Positions 10,846 to 21,675 are shown, counted from the first letter of the stretch. The stretch is DNA of 64,000 nt from Heligmosomoides polygyrus polygyrus (GCA_947396885.1 OX377204.1:25055706-25119705); one strand, 5' to 3'. Notes: generated by a model from the letters alone, not told the origin. Program-made: numbers and translations.

Positions 10846-12533
10846 TGTATGAGGTCACTCATTGCGTAAATTTGAGGCGAATCCAAAATGCGTAAAGGAA
10901 CCAGTGATCATTTGATACCAGCTCCTGGTAAACGCAGTGCCGTGTCAGACAAACAGGCTGTCACCGAAAGAGCTTGGACTCCATATTGGAACCAATCATT
11001 GCTACTAATTGGAGCTTGCCACCATAGATCAGCGTTTCTTCCGCAAACACCCGCTGGCCTAATAAGGCGGCGGCTGACCTTTGCACTCGCTATTCATAGG
11101 AACTTGCGCGAACAACTTGCACCGGGCGTCTGCTAAACGAGTCGGCGCCAAAGAACGACCAGCAGCCGTTGGCTGAACTCATTCTTCGCTCGCCGTTCTA
11201 CAGAGGGCGAGGTGTTCGCTTCCGCTACGCTCGTGGCGTGACAACATATCGAAGAGTTGAGGGCGAAGACACGCTGTGTAATGCAGCGTGGAGAACACAA
11301 CTCAAGGTGCGAATTCCTGTTCATGAGGTGTTGGCAGTGGAGAGCGCTCTAACAGAAGAAAGTCCCAAACACATGTTGAACAAGCAACATGGGGCAATCA
11401 TTCACTCTCATTGCGTAAGCATCTTACAATTAGTAGGTTTGTTGAAAAAAGTTCTTTTTTCGTTCGAGAAAGCTATTAGGCCAAACATAATACCCATAAT
11501 ATCCGTGGAAACAACTTTAGTGGTACGTAGCTGTTTACCCTTGCTGCAAAAAATTCGTCAGTTCTAGTGATTTTCGACTAACCAGCGACTTCAGACAAAG
11601 TTCATCTACTGATTCACCTAGAATTATGCAGGAGTTAGGACGAACGAAATTTTTTTCGTTGGTATGATGGTGGTTAAAAGATTTCGTAATGCTTTTCTAC
11701 TCAGTCAAGTCATTGTACAGGCTAAATACACATTTTGCTGCATTACGCGCAATTTTTTTTTTGATTTTGCCTACACCACATACCAAAGAAGTGAGGCGCG
11801 TCGCGCATCCTTCAACAGGACGAATTAGCACCGTTCCTTATTCTTTGTTCTTCTTGCTGTGAAATTCTTTTTATCGTGATATCGAGGAGACACTTCGAGC
11901 GGTATTCAGCCTAAACCGGAGTATAACCAGCCGATATCCAAGTGCTTTCTTAAGCGTGTCTGAGTCCGATGGCACTTAGCGGTGGAGGAGATTTCGATGA
12001 AGCGCTCATTGAACTCAATGTCGACATTCTATTCGGCAAACTTTACGCCTCTTGGTGACCTCGACACGTTTCGTCTTCCTTTGTTCCCTTAAGTTCCCTG
12101 TTCCGTTTCCCTTAAGTTCCCTGCCTAACCAATTCCAAAAGCGACAATGGGAACCACATTGAACTCAAGTCTCGCAAACCATAGCCCTCATAACTTTTTG
12201 GTTCTTGAGTTTTGGTCCGGATCAATTTTCTCGTGTAAAAAGCCTATCGACGCTGTATTCCATCCATTTTGTCTAGTAGAAATAACTACAATAGAAGTTG
12301 ATGAATAGTTTAGTGAATCTAAAAGGTGATCCAAATTTGAATCCATGGGATGCGTATACATGCGTTGAAGTAATTAAAACTTCAGTACAGACTTTGCTCT
12401 ATTCCCCACTCTCACAATTTTCTCTTCTGTCAAGAACGCCAATCTGATGCAATTTTCAACTACTACAGAATCACCATCTGTGCCAACGATTTTAGAAACT
12501 CGTTTCAAGAAATGAGCTTGGCCTCCTACATGT
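10846..12533. other. Unassigned stretch with a 132-codon open frame
   Basis: A plus-strand frame at 11169-11567 is open, and its first part is rather GC-rich. It contains an exon-like piece between ...CTACAG (11212) and AAG|GTGCG (about 11308). No domain is recognised and the second half looks like non-coding composition. Bases 11810-11985 may be a very old minus-strand SINE. I do not call a gene. Confidence 0.3.
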
Positions 12534-13630
12534 TAGGTTGCCCAGAAAGTTACCAGCGTTTTGAGTGCTTCACTATGAGCTACCATGATGTTCTCAAATC
12601 TCATCAGATTTATCGAAGTAAACACCGTTCGAATCAGCATAGTTTTGCCAACGGGAAAACTGTCGACTTTCCCATCAGCGGAAAAAAAACTTAGGTGGTC
12701 GAGGTTCGACAAACTCCATGAAAGCTGTTTCGGCTTGGTCCTGATTGGTGAAGGGTTTGCTAGCGAGAAAAATGTGCAGAATATGACGGGTGAAGCAGAA
12801 CTTCAACCAGTAATTCTTTCTATCTTCGAATAGTGATTTGTGAAACGTGTGGGTGGACGTGGGGATATCGTGCAAAAGAATCGGGCCTCTTCTGTTGGCC
12901 AATGCCGGCTGAAGTTGACACAATTTTCGGTGCATTTGGTCAATTTCCTTACGGTAGGACTCGGCTGTGATCATTTGGTCTGGTGCAGAAAAATACTAAT
13001 GGTTCACACCAGCCACCGACCACCACACAGTAACGATCACCTTTTTTGGTGGAGGTTACCTTTAGAAAATGCCTAGGGGGTTCGTCGGCGACCAACCACT
13101 GTTCGGAACGTTGTCTGTTATCATACCGTATCCACTTTTCCTTAAAAGTGATGATTCGATCCAAAAAGGGGTCAGTCTTGCTACGTAAAAGTAGAGTAGA
13201 AGAAATCTTGAAACGTGACGATTTTTGCCGCCCACCGAACTCGTGGGCACTCACTTTTCGAACTCTTTGACCTTCCCAAGGCGTTTCAAAGCATCCGCAA
13301 CAACAGTTTTACTGAGGTCTGGCTCTTCCGCGATCCCGCGAACTGTTCGGGTGGTTCAGCTTCCACCAATTCCTTCAACTCGTCGTCCAGGATTGCTCTA
13401 GGTCGACCGTTACGGGGACCATTTTCGAGGCTAAAATCTCTGGTACGAAATTTACTGAACCACTGGCGCACAGTTTTCCCCAGCACTAATGCGCCCTCAC
13501 ACTCTTGTTGAGTTGTTCTCGGCTGCGTATTGTTCCAATTTGAAGTTGACATAAAATGACGTTCGGAAATGCTCATTGACACACCTATTGAGGTCAGAAA
13601 CAGAAATATAAAACAACGTTGAAGCATAAA
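12534..13630 (-). pseudogene. Dead Hsmar1/bandit-like mariner transposase
   Basis: On the minus strand, successive frames (about 13627-13286, 13254-12949, 12974-12675, then to about 12580) spell a mariner transposase in order. First comes the helix-turn-helix end with TVRQWFSKF and a GRPR segment, then FLDRIITFKEKWIRYDN around the first catalytic site, QPALANRRGPILLHD with the second Asp, QDQAETAF and a terminal RWQNYADSNGVYFD-like end. This order and wording match the Hsmar1 group, to which the hookworm element bandit has been assigned. The first catalytic Asp is replaced (FKEKW where DEKW is expected), the third site is deleted, and frameshifts separate the blocks. One terminal repeat is visible at 12534 (TTAGGTTGCCCAGAAAGTT); the partner beyond 13630 is missing, so the element is truncated at its 5' end. 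Confidence 0.9.
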
Positions 13631-14116
13631 TAATTTAGTCAGATAGAGCGAACAAATTTTGCACAGAAAGTAGCATTAACGCGCAATGCAAGCTGAATTT
13701 TGACTTAATAGTAGGCGAATGAAAATAGTAATCCAAAACGCTGAGAACTTTCCGGATAACCTAATACATAAGGAGGAATTGAGGGATGAGTGTGGACTGT
13801 TTACCAAGTTTTCTCGCTTTGCAAGAAGAAAAGCTTCTACAGAGCACCTTGAAAGCTCGGATGTTATGGCCATCTTTCTCGCAGTTCAAAGAAAGGTGAA
13901 AAATTAAAGAGAGGAACCTTCAATTCGGAGAAAATTACCAGCTTTGTTTTTCGTTGGGTCAGAAATGCAATCAGTCTTTTGCTTATGAAAAAACTGTTAT
14001 TATAAATTTGCAAGATATCCGCAGCGCGGTCCTTCTAAAATGCAATATAGCATTTTAGGGAACGCATTTCCTACGAGAAAGAAGAAGAACGAAGGACCTC
14101 TAAGACTTAAGAACAA
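13631..14116. other. Unassigned stretch
   Basis: A 65-codon frame has no motif. I recognise nothing. Confidence 0.5.
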
Positions 14117-14128
14117 TTTTCTAAATTA

Positions 14129-14423
14129 AAAGGATAAAGGATAAAGGACGGCGTTACTCAATCCCTTCTGGGATGCGCCACGCATTCTACTTCTACGGGA
14201 TGTCGTGGAGGCGACATGAATGCGTATTTGGCCATACAATGACTTGCGGTGGCCAGCCGATTAACAAGTTAGCGCTTTGTCCTTCCCAAACAAGTCTGGT
14301 ACCAATTCACTGACCCCGGAGGGATGGAAGGCTTGGTTGGCCTGGGCGGGAAATCCGAACCAGGAACCTGGTACACGGATGCACGCGGCAGTCGCGCCTC
14401 CTCCGACTGCGCTACACGCGCCC
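14129..14423 (-). mobile_element. SINE, nearly intact, with TSD
   Basis: This is a full minus-strand copy: two GGATAAA tail units, the complete body and the head with A box and B box. Flanks TTTTCTAAATTA (14117-14128) and TTTTCCAAATTA (14424-14435) match at 11 of 12 positions, a target-site duplication typical of LINE-driven insertion. Confidence 0.95.
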
Positions 14424-14435
14424 TTTTCCAAATTA

Positions 14436-15944
14436 GTTGATAAATATCTACAAGGATAAATCAAAACTGAGCCGCCGATTTGTAGGAGCAGTCGGCAAAA
14501 ACTTCCTTTTCGCTCCTTGTCATGTGCCAGAGTAGCCTAATCCTCGTCGCTAGCGGAGCGCCAAGAACGTATCACGTCTCGGTAGAAGCTTCACTAAGAG
14601 TTCCAGCCGTTACAGCCGTTGCTGCAATCAGCTACAGCACTCGTCAAGCGAATGCCAAGTCGCTGCTGCATTACCCAGTCTTTTTTCGGATCTGTCCTAG
14701 TCGGGCTGGTGCAGTGCTAAAAAAGCAAAACACAAACGAAAAGGGTGGTGTCTTAATCTACAAAAACACGTGTGTGGACGTCCTCCTCCAACTACGATAG
14801 ATTTTTCTCTCCGTCTGCACCAATAAAATAACACTACCTTCACGGCATTTGCTAAGCAGCAGTGTTACGGATTCGTCATGTTTCCTTAGAAGTACACGTG
14901 GATGTGTCATCTCGTTGTACGACATCAAGACGCAAACGTAACGCGTTGATGAATAGAACCCTATTTGCTCGTGAGACGAGTGACTCACAAGCGCCAGAGC
15001 TCACGCTGTACCGCCATGAATTATTGAAGAGGACGGAGCCGAGCGCTGCCGTACCGGACATAGCTCAGGGCTGTGGACATCGAGAATCACCAGTCCACCG
15101 ACTGCGGTCAGTCATTAGTTTACGACGGCGCCGTCAGTCGTCCGGCGAGACGATCTTTGCACCCATCCTCCATTAGAGCATTCCTCGGTCTGCGGCCAGC
15201 TATCGACGCTGACAGTCTTGAAGCGAATCGCGGGAGCGGCAAGTGCTCAATGATGGAAGGTGACGGTGGGAAATTGGGCATCTTGACAACTGTGTGGGAT
15301 TCCGCTCTCGGTATGTGGTTTGGACGAGAGCAATTCAAACCGCCGGAATGCACAGATGTCAGCTTAAAGGTCTCGAAACTTCCATGAAGTGTAAACTTGT
15401 AGCTGCATATTTATAAGCTTCGTTAACCTGCTTTCAAACACGTCTCAGCCAATTGCGAAAACAGGAACATGGGCAGGCAAAGGCAAGAAACCAGCAGAGC
15501 TACACTCCCCAATTCCACAACAGAGCCAGTGTACTGTAGAATTACATGTATTATTATAGATTAGTATTGAATGAAGGGATTCTCAAGTTGCTCGGAACTG
15601 CATTGCGAACGTCTGGAGTTTGGCTTTCTGAGATTGCATTGTATGGGTTTGTCTGCAATGACATCAAGGAGGTACAAAGTTGTCATCATGAGGAGACTTC
15701 CTCATTGGCCTGTGGGGAGCAGCCGTTTGTGATTCTGTATCAGATCTTTTTTGGTTTTTCCTGAATTTATATGCCCAAGATAACTTTCAAAAGGAACAAA
15801 CGTCCTGCATATTCCATTGCATCTAACAAAAATATAGACATTATTTATAGAATGGCCTCCTGTAAGTAATACCTAATCATTAGTTGTGGCCAAACACTCA
15901 TAGGTAAGTAGTTGTAGAGAAATAGATGAAAGTAAAACTATACA
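14436..15944. other. Unassigned stretch with GC-rich open frames
   Basis: Between 14520 and 15390 several plus-strand frames of 90-104 codons are open (for example 14862-15176 and 15073-15387) and composition is more coding-like than nearby. I recognise no domain, and the minus strand is also open, so no gene is called. Bases 15945-15960 are an AAAT run. Confidence 0.3.
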
Positions 15945-16001
15945 ATAAATAAATAAATAAGACTTATATTCATTAAGTTTCATTAATGCATAAAATGGTA
16001 T

Positions 16002-16195
16002 ATGTCACGTAGGTGAGCAGCACTGGTAGGTGGGAACGCCTAAACCAATCGGACCGCATTGAATGTTGCGTGCCATCCAGACGGAGCATGTACAATTGGT
16101 ACCCTGATGGGCTGCCATGTGTTCGGTCTGTGCTCTGTTTGGTTATCAATGGAAGGTGCGCTCCCACCCACCAATGCTGCTCACCTACGCGACAT
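16002..16195. mobile_element. Small foldback element with 34-base inverted arms
   Basis: Arms 16002-16035 and 16162-16195 are inverted complements with three mismatches; the core GTAGGTGAGCAGCA is shared. The 126-base interior has no coding potential. It abuts a LINE remnant and may have inserted into it. It could be a MITE or simply a palindromic repeat; no clear target duplication was found. Confidence 0.6.
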
Positions 16196-16370
16196 GTACC
16201 CATTAAAGTACTAGAAAGCGTTCAAAACCATTTCACCCGTGAGCTTATTCTTAGATGTACTGGTTTAAGTTACAACCTAATCCCTGGATGGAAGGAGCAA
16301 AACAAAGAACTAGGGCTGTGTTCCTTGAAAAGCAGAAGAAACATACATAGATGATTTGATTGATTTGATA
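16196..16370 (+). pseudogene. CR1/Jockey-type LINE scrap, end of reverse transcriptase
   Basis: The frame encodes VLESVQNHFTRELILRCTG, then LSYN and KELGLCSLKSRR. This matches the usual block after the RT catalytic domain in CR1/Jockey-like LINEs (LESVQRRFTRR, then LSYEERL, then LGLxSLExRR). A spacer is inserted and the rest is missing. Only the C-terminal piece survives. Confidence 0.65.
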
Positions 16371-16502
16371 CTACAAAGATTTTAACTGGAAGAGTCTCCA
16401 CATAGCAGTAGCCATGTTCGACTCTCTTTGAGCCTCGGCATGGTAGAGTCTGTCTGTAGAGTTGCTGAGCTCTTCACGAGGTTGGTGAACGACTTTATTG
16501 GC

Positions 16503-16538
16503 GGCTAACGTTTCGGCTGGATCGCCTTCTTCAGAGCC
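16503..16538 (-). ncRNA. Hammerhead-ribozyme-like motif, left copy
   Basis: Read on the minus strand this is the same 36-nt motif as at 17945-17980 (stem I GGCU/AGCC, core CUGAAGA, stem II GGC/GCC, core GAAACGUU). Orientation is opposite, so the two motifs sit near the two outer ends of the Penelope-like element. Confidence 0.55.
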
Positions 16539-16779
16539 TGAAAGGGTCAAGTCAGTTAGGAGTTATCACACCAAACATCTCTTCAACCTTACAAAATTCA
16601 ATGTCAAATTTTTGGAAGCCTGAACAAAGGAGAGAATCCGAGTATCGTACCTCACTCCAGTTCACTGAAGGACCAAAGGAAGCCGCACAAGGTAAGCTGG
16701 GGTAAGGGACAGCACCTACCCCAGGTTAGAATGCGAGACTGAGGTAGGGCTTGAGTTCGCACGTTATATACAGACATTC

Positions 16780-17170
16780 CCCTTTCCGGTTGACCTTGGG
16801 ACCCCTGGAGTAGATCCAGAACGCCTCAAGGCTTTGCGCGCCGACGTTTGAACCTCGCGTCCCAGAATCCTCACTCCAACTCCAAAATCCTCCTCTCCAT
16901 GAGAATTGATCCTGTGCTAGCCTAGGGCAGTGGATGCCCTAAGCTTCTCCTTGCCATCCAGATGCTTCTTTACCCTCACGTGCGGAGTACGGCCGGTTTC
17001 GCCGATGTACTCCTCGCCACAAGCTTGACAAGTAGACTACACCCGGTACGGTGCAGTCACCTTCCTTTCCCCTGGGCAAACCACACAATTTGGGGTCCCA
17101 CAAGTGCGGTCATATAGTCGATTGCGGACCAACCTGGTCTTAAGGCTGCCAGATGGAAGATCAATGACCC
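16780..17170 (-). pseudogene. Second GIY-YIG endonuclease fragment (left arm)
   Basis: On the minus strand this repeats the coding region of 17328-17757 with scattered substitutions, including in-frame damage. It keeps the same questionable frame break near the CCGGGTGTAG sequence as the right arm. It is truncated at 17170, before the zinc-binding region is complete upstream. Confidence 0.8.
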
Positions 17171-17227
17171 AGGGGGAGGGCAGTTCAGGAAAACGGCACT
17201 ACTCCAACTCCGAAAATTCCATTTCTG

Positions 17228-17757
17228 GTGCCGTTCGTCTCCGATGAAGTGAGCACTTCTATACGGAAGTGTCTGAGGAGATCTGGGCTAGAAAATGTGG
17301 TTGCGGTCATTGATCCTCCACTTGACAACCTTAAGACCAGGTTGGTCCGCAATCGACTATATGACCGCACTTGTGGGACCCCTAATTGTGTGGTTTGCCC
17401 AGGGGAAAGGAAGGTGACTGCACCGCACCGGGTGTAGTCTACCTGATCACCTGTCAAGCTTGTGGCGAGGAGTACATCGGCGAAACTGGCCGTCCTCTGC
17501 ACGTGAGGATAAAGGAGCATCTGGATGGCAAGGAGAGGCTTAGGACATCCACTGCCCTAGGCTACCACAGGATCAATTCTCATGGAGGGGAGGATTTTGG
17601 AGTTGGAGTGAGGATTCTGGGACGCGAGGTTCAAACGTCGGCGCGCAAAGCCCTTGAGGCGTTCTGGATCTACTCCAGGGGTCCCAAGGTCAACCGGAAA
17701 GGAGAATGTCTGTATATAACGCGCGAACTCAAGCCCTACCTCAGTCTCGCATTCTAA
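17228..17757 (+). pseudogene. GIY-YIG endonuclease of a Penelope-like retroelement
   Basis: Two overlapping frames form one damaged protein. The first (17228-17437) carries RLVRNRLYDRTCGTPNCVVC, the Cys-rich linker seen before the nuclease in Penelope-like proteins. The second (17386-17757) carries VVYLITCQACGEEYIGETGR, the GIY-YIG core with its C-x2-C pair and Arg, then RIKEHLDGK, ARKALEAFWI with the catalytic-region Glu, and a C-terminal PKVNRKGECL. The nuclease nicks target DNA to prime reverse transcription. A single frame change is needed between the halves near 17420-17435. The stop at 17755-17757 is followed by a 3' untranslated region with a hammerhead-like motif and AATAAA. No reverse transcriptase lies upstream, so it cannot act alone. 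Confidence 0.88.
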
Positions 17758-17944
17758 CCTGGGGTAGGTGCTGTCCCGTACCCCAGCTTACCTTGTGCGG
17801 CTTCCTTTGGTCCTTCAGTGGACTGGGGTGAGGTACGATACTCGGATTCTCTCCTTTGTTCAGGCTTCCAAAAATTTCACATTGAATTTTATAAGGTTGA
17901 AGAGATGTTTGGTGGGGTAATTCCTAACTGACTTGACCCTTTCA

Positions 17945-17980
17945 GGCTCTGAAGAAGGCGATCCAGCCGAAACGTTAGCC
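17945..17980 (+). ncRNA. Hammerhead-ribozyme-like motif, right copy
   Basis: The order is GGCU, CUGAAGA, A, GGC, GAUCCA, GCC, GAAAC, GUU, AGCC. GGCU and AGCC pair as stem I, CUGANGA and GAAA are the conserved hammerhead core, GGC/GCC is stem II, and AC/GU would be a minimal loopless stem III with cleavage after GUU. Minimal hammerheads with such short stem III, probably acting as dimers, are known from Penelope-like elements. One unpaired A before stem II departs from the ideal fold. Activity is not shown by sequence alone. Confidence 0.55.
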
Positions 17981-18390
17981 GCCAATAAAGTCGTTTACCA
18001 ACCTGGTGAAGAGCTCAGCAACTCTACAGACAGCCTCCACATATCTTACTGAGACTAATAGCTTCTCTCCACGTTGGACTCGTAATGGGATTCTCGTTAT
18101 TAGAGGTCCTGTTGCAAAAAGCCAAACAGGGTCGAACTTCTTTTGCAACAGAGTGTTTCAAAAGTACAGATTACCTCAGGTCTTTTCTCACAGGAAGAGT
18201 CTTTTATTCTTAAAATATAGATCTGTCCTTCTATTTTATTTCTTTTTGTATGTGTGCCTAGGTAGATCTCATTTCTTCAGTTTCAGTTTTAGTGAATGCC
18301 TGTCCTTATTTCATAACTACGTTTGCGCTAGTTCACATCGTTGCCTTGGTTTTTGTGTTGGTTTTTTGCTTTTCACCCAGAAATTCCGTT

Positions 18391-18750
18391 AAGAGGTACG
18401 AAGTAACTGGAGCTCGTTTGGACCGCGTTCGACAACGACACCATACGACAGAGGTTCGGTGTCGCCCCGATAGCCGAGAAGCTGAGCGAAGCTCGCCTTC
18501 GATGGTATGGCCGCGTCTTTCGCGCTAACGACGACATCGTCCGTAAGATTGGCCTGAACCTTGAGGTCCCTGGAAAACGGCTCAGGGGACGCCCGAAACA
18601 ACGTTGGCTGGACACGTTGTACCTGGTCATAAAAATAGCTGGTGTTCACCCTGATCAGGCATTTGATCGGGAGAATTGGCGTCACCACACCAGAGGAGCG
18701 GACCACGACACCAAGCGAGACAGACCCTAACGAAAATGTTAATGAAGACT
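18391..18750 (+). pseudogene. RTE-type LINE, 5'-truncated C-terminal end with TSD
   Basis: The coding remnant reads (after one frameshift near 18430) IRQRFGVAPIAEKL, EARLRWYGRVFRAND, GRPKQRWLDTL and a terminal RxNWRHHTR block, ending in a stop at 18728. This is the same C-terminal region as in the element at 58046-59107. The flanks CAGAAATTCCGTT at 18378-18390 and 18751-18763 are identical, a 13-bp target-site duplication. Only the end of the RT protein was copied, as usual for incomplete target-primed reverse transcription. Confidence 0.92.
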
Positions 18751-18763
18751 CAGAAATTCCGTT

Positions 18764-19104
18764 GAGCATCTGCACGCTGAATAAATCTAGAATCTAGAAT
18801 CTAGAATAATAATACAACAAAGTGATTTGATGGTGATTTTTTAAAATTTACAGTGACGAGCAAAAAATTCTAAGGAGCCTATAACGTTTCACTTGTCAAT
18901 GATGTGCCGCCGGGGAGACTCGGTTAAATGTAAACCCAACTTACTAGATCGTTTCGACATTTCACCTGAAGGAAGACGTCGAAGCGATCTACTTCGTCGG
19001 GATTTCGATTTAGCTTTTACTTCATTTACATGGTACATCGTCAGTGGTATCAACAAAAATACAGTCTGCCGTTCGGTGGGCAAAAACGACGTGAAGTAGG
19101 CATG
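18764..19104. other. Unassigned stretch
   Basis: A short TCTAGAA repeat (18786-18805) and nothing else that I recognise. Confidence 0.5.
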
Positions 19105-19225
19105 GGTGTTGGTTTTGATGTGGGTCCCCGCCCAGGCTAACCAATCCTTTCACTCTCTGGGGTAACTGAGTTGGTAGACTTGTCACTGACCACTGGCTTG
19201 TTTATCTTCCTGCCACCGCAAAACT
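19105..19225 (+). mobile_element. SINE fragment, old
   Basis: Plus-strand body remnant: CCCGCCCAGGCTAACCAATC, then TTGGTAGACTTGTC, then GCCACCGCAA. Head and tail are gone. Confidence 0.6.
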
Positions 19226-19911
19226 CTGGCACTACTTCTTAGATGAGAAGAAAAGAAAGAAAGGTGAAGAAAATGTGGCAGAGCCAGGCTTCCTTTCTCG
19301 CTTTCTCAGAAACGTTGTCGCAATTTGCTCTGTACGGTAGCCATGGTTCGGCCTTGCTAAACGCCAGCCATTTCCCAAACGTTATGGCCCTGTTCATAGA
19401 GCCATAACGGTTGATCCTGCTTCTGGCGACGAAGCTCGGCAGCGTCTGAGATGGCCGCTATAAACGTTATCCCACGTGAACGGCCAGCGCGACCAGGTGT
19501 TTTCGGAATGCGGCGGCGCGCTACTTCGGCGCCGAGCAGCAGCGAATTGCGGAAGAAGAGATAGGTGATACGGCCACTTTTTCGGTCGCACGGTGTTCTT
19601 TCGATCCCCTAGGTATGCAGAACTGGTTCTCGAACCGTCTAGTCAATTCACATCGATTTTCCATCTCATTCCGGCCCATTAAGCAGTATTGTAGACATCG
19701 ATGAACGGTCACGGAGAGGTGCTTGCACAGGGGAGGTCTCTGACCCCGACGAGGAAAAGTGAAAAGAGGGGTGAATTGAATACAGAAGGTTCAGGAAAGT
19801 AGGGGACTTTGGAAACGAACAAGCTGGAGAGCAGATTAGTACTCATTCATCACTTGAATTTGTGTGACCAAAATTAGCACTTCTATTGTACAACTGACAA
19901 GGGTGCATAGT
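19226..19911. other. Unassigned stretch
   Basis: Bases 19400-19600 are relatively GC-rich with short open frames on both strands. No family is recognised. Confidence 0.4.
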
Positions 19912-20090
19912 ATCCTCGCAGTCGGAGAGGACTCCGGTTGTCGCAGGCCTCTTGGTTCGGATCTGCACAGGACAACGGAGTCTTATATATCACTGGTGTC
20001 AACGAATTGATACCAGGCTTGTCCGGGAAGTATGCAACACTACCTTTTTCAGCGGTTTGCCATCGTAAGTCATTGTACAAAACTAAGGCC
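19912..20090 (+). mobile_element. SINE, diverged, head present
   Basis: The plus-strand head is visible (CGCAGTCGGAGAGG, then TTGGTTCGGAT), followed by AACGAATTGATACCAGGCTTG and CATCGTAAGTCATTGTA. The tail is missing. Confidence 0.75.
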
Positions 20091-20244
20091 TACTATTCAT
20101 GGAGAGCTCCGTACAAAAATTTAAAAAATTCCGTTACAGAGCGGTGCACAGCTTGAAAAAGAAATAGCCATCTAGTTGTACAAATCTTCGCACAGCTTCA
20201 TAATATCCCTTAAAAAAGAAAATTTATAAGGAAATCCTCAGTGG

Positions 20245-20310
20245 AGTGGAACTCTTCTAGACTGAGAATCTATGTATTAAGCCAAATGCGCTATCAAACT
20301 GTCTCCTCTA
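20245..20310 (-). repeat. tRNA-like fossil
   Basis: On the minus strand: TAGCGCATTTGGCTTA resembles an A box, TAGATTCTCAGTCTA an anticodon arm, and GAGTTCCACTCC a worn B box. The acceptor stem does not pair. It is probably the head of a dead tRNA-derived SINE or a tRNA pseudogene. Confidence 0.35.
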
Positions 20311-20689
20311 TCTCACGTAGAAGTAAAGTACGTGGAGAATCCGGAAGAGAAACTGATTCAAGTCGCCTTTTATCTTTTATGCAGTAAAAAAGATAAGTGC
20401 CTTTGTTTGTCAATAACCACTTCGGACGCGCCACGCATTATGCGTTTCAGTATTTACACTATCAATCATCGCATCTGTTTATTTATTTGCTTCTTAGTGC
20501 ATGTGCAGTGCGCCTGTAAAACAAAACAAACGAAGAAGAAACATTGAATTACTGCTTGACTATATGACACAATTTTCTCTAATGACGAGCCAGAAGAGTC
20601 TTGCTCGCTGCACTTCTCCACTGTATAGATAACCAAGAATTTCGGCGAAAGTCGAAACTGATTTTTAATAGAATTAAGCTCCACCACAA

Positions 20690-20815
20690 CGAAAGGTGAG
20701 TTAGAAGTGTCAGGAAAGCGACATAGAGGACGCCCGAAGCAGCGTTGGTCCGATAAGACTACAATAGCGGACCCCACGACGAAGCGGGACGAACGCTGAA
20801 GAAGAAGGAAGGGGT
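20690..20815 (+). mobile_element. RTE-type LINE 3' fragment with internal deletion
   Basis: KRHRGRPKQRW-coding sequence is joined to the terminal bases ATAGCGGACCCCACGACGAAG and a GAA-rich tail, with the roughly 60-base segment between them in full copies missing. It ends like the elements at 59030-59107 and 61675. Confidence 0.8.
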
Positions 20816-21664
20816 CATTCCACCTTTGGTTTTCCATTGCTTCTTCGAAAATTTCCCCTTGATTACTTTTTCGAAATGAAAGCTCTATAGGGAAAGAATT
20901 GTCTGAGTTTTATTTTGTTATGGAAAGGCATCTCCAAACAGCATGGGTTCACCAGCATGCATAATGTGGAGTTCTCTATAGAGAGAGGCTTGCGGACAAA
21001 AATGTAAAGAATTCAGGTTACGATGCTACCGGGCACTACCAACCATTAATATAAAGCGTCTTTTGAAAGCCCGCTTGACGCCTTTTTTGGCCATCCTGTG
21101 TCATTCTTTCCCTTTATCATCTGCGCTCCTGCTGTCTGTCTATCCAGATCATATTCAGGATTCGGTGCAATGACAGAGCGCAAGCGCACAAAGCAGCTTC
21201 TGGCCTGGACTAGAACCCCACTACGGGGTTACCACGCACAAATCGAGTTCTCCTACAAACTACTCGATAAAGAGGAGATCCATCTTGTCAACGGTGAACG
21301 GATATCACAGCAGTCTGCTACAAGACTACAGGCGATAGATTGATTGATGAGAGTGGCCATATAAGAGACCACAGCTCATAGAAGAATTCTCTCAGATTGC
21401 GTCCCACATACTTAATGCACCATTTCCAAACTTATAAGTGATTACCTAAAGTAAACAATGGAAAATTTAAAAGTCAATGAGATTACAAAGGTTCCACGGC
21501 AAGGGTGTGTAAGTATGAAGATCTAGAGAAAATCTCTGCTCAAACCTGTGGAAGTGTTATCAAATGATATACATAAGGAATTGCTGTAAAAGTTGTTTGT
21601 TGCATGTTGCTCACATCATCCCATTTTACCTTTTCCGCTCTCTTACACTCTCCATACTATATGC
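20816..21664. other. Unassigned stretch
   Basis: Short open frames only; nothing recognised. Confidence 0.5.
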
Positions 21665-21675
21665 ACCTTGTCCAT

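Larger units (their letters stand above)
16396..18043. mobile_element. Penelope-like element made of two inverted copies
   Basis: A left arm (16450-17170, minus orientation) is closely similar to the inverted complement of a right arm (17311-18033). The right copy extends about 140 bases further upstream into coding sequence at the centre (17171-17310). Both copies carry a GIY-YIG endonuclease 3' end, the same 3' untranslated part, a hammerhead-like motif and an AATAAA directly after it. Inverted or tandem partial copies from a single insertion are a known habit of Penelope-like retroelements. A 9-base direct repeat, CTCCACATA (16396-16404 and 18035-18043), brackets the structure and may be the TSD, although 45 unexplained bases lie between the left repeat and the left arm. 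The reverse transcriptase itself is absent, so this is a dead 5'-truncated insertion. Confidence 0.85.

Noticed and set aside
11169..11567. 132-codon plus-strand gene
   Set aside because: Only the first part is coding-like, no domain is recognised, and the second half is AT-rich with ordinary intergenic composition.
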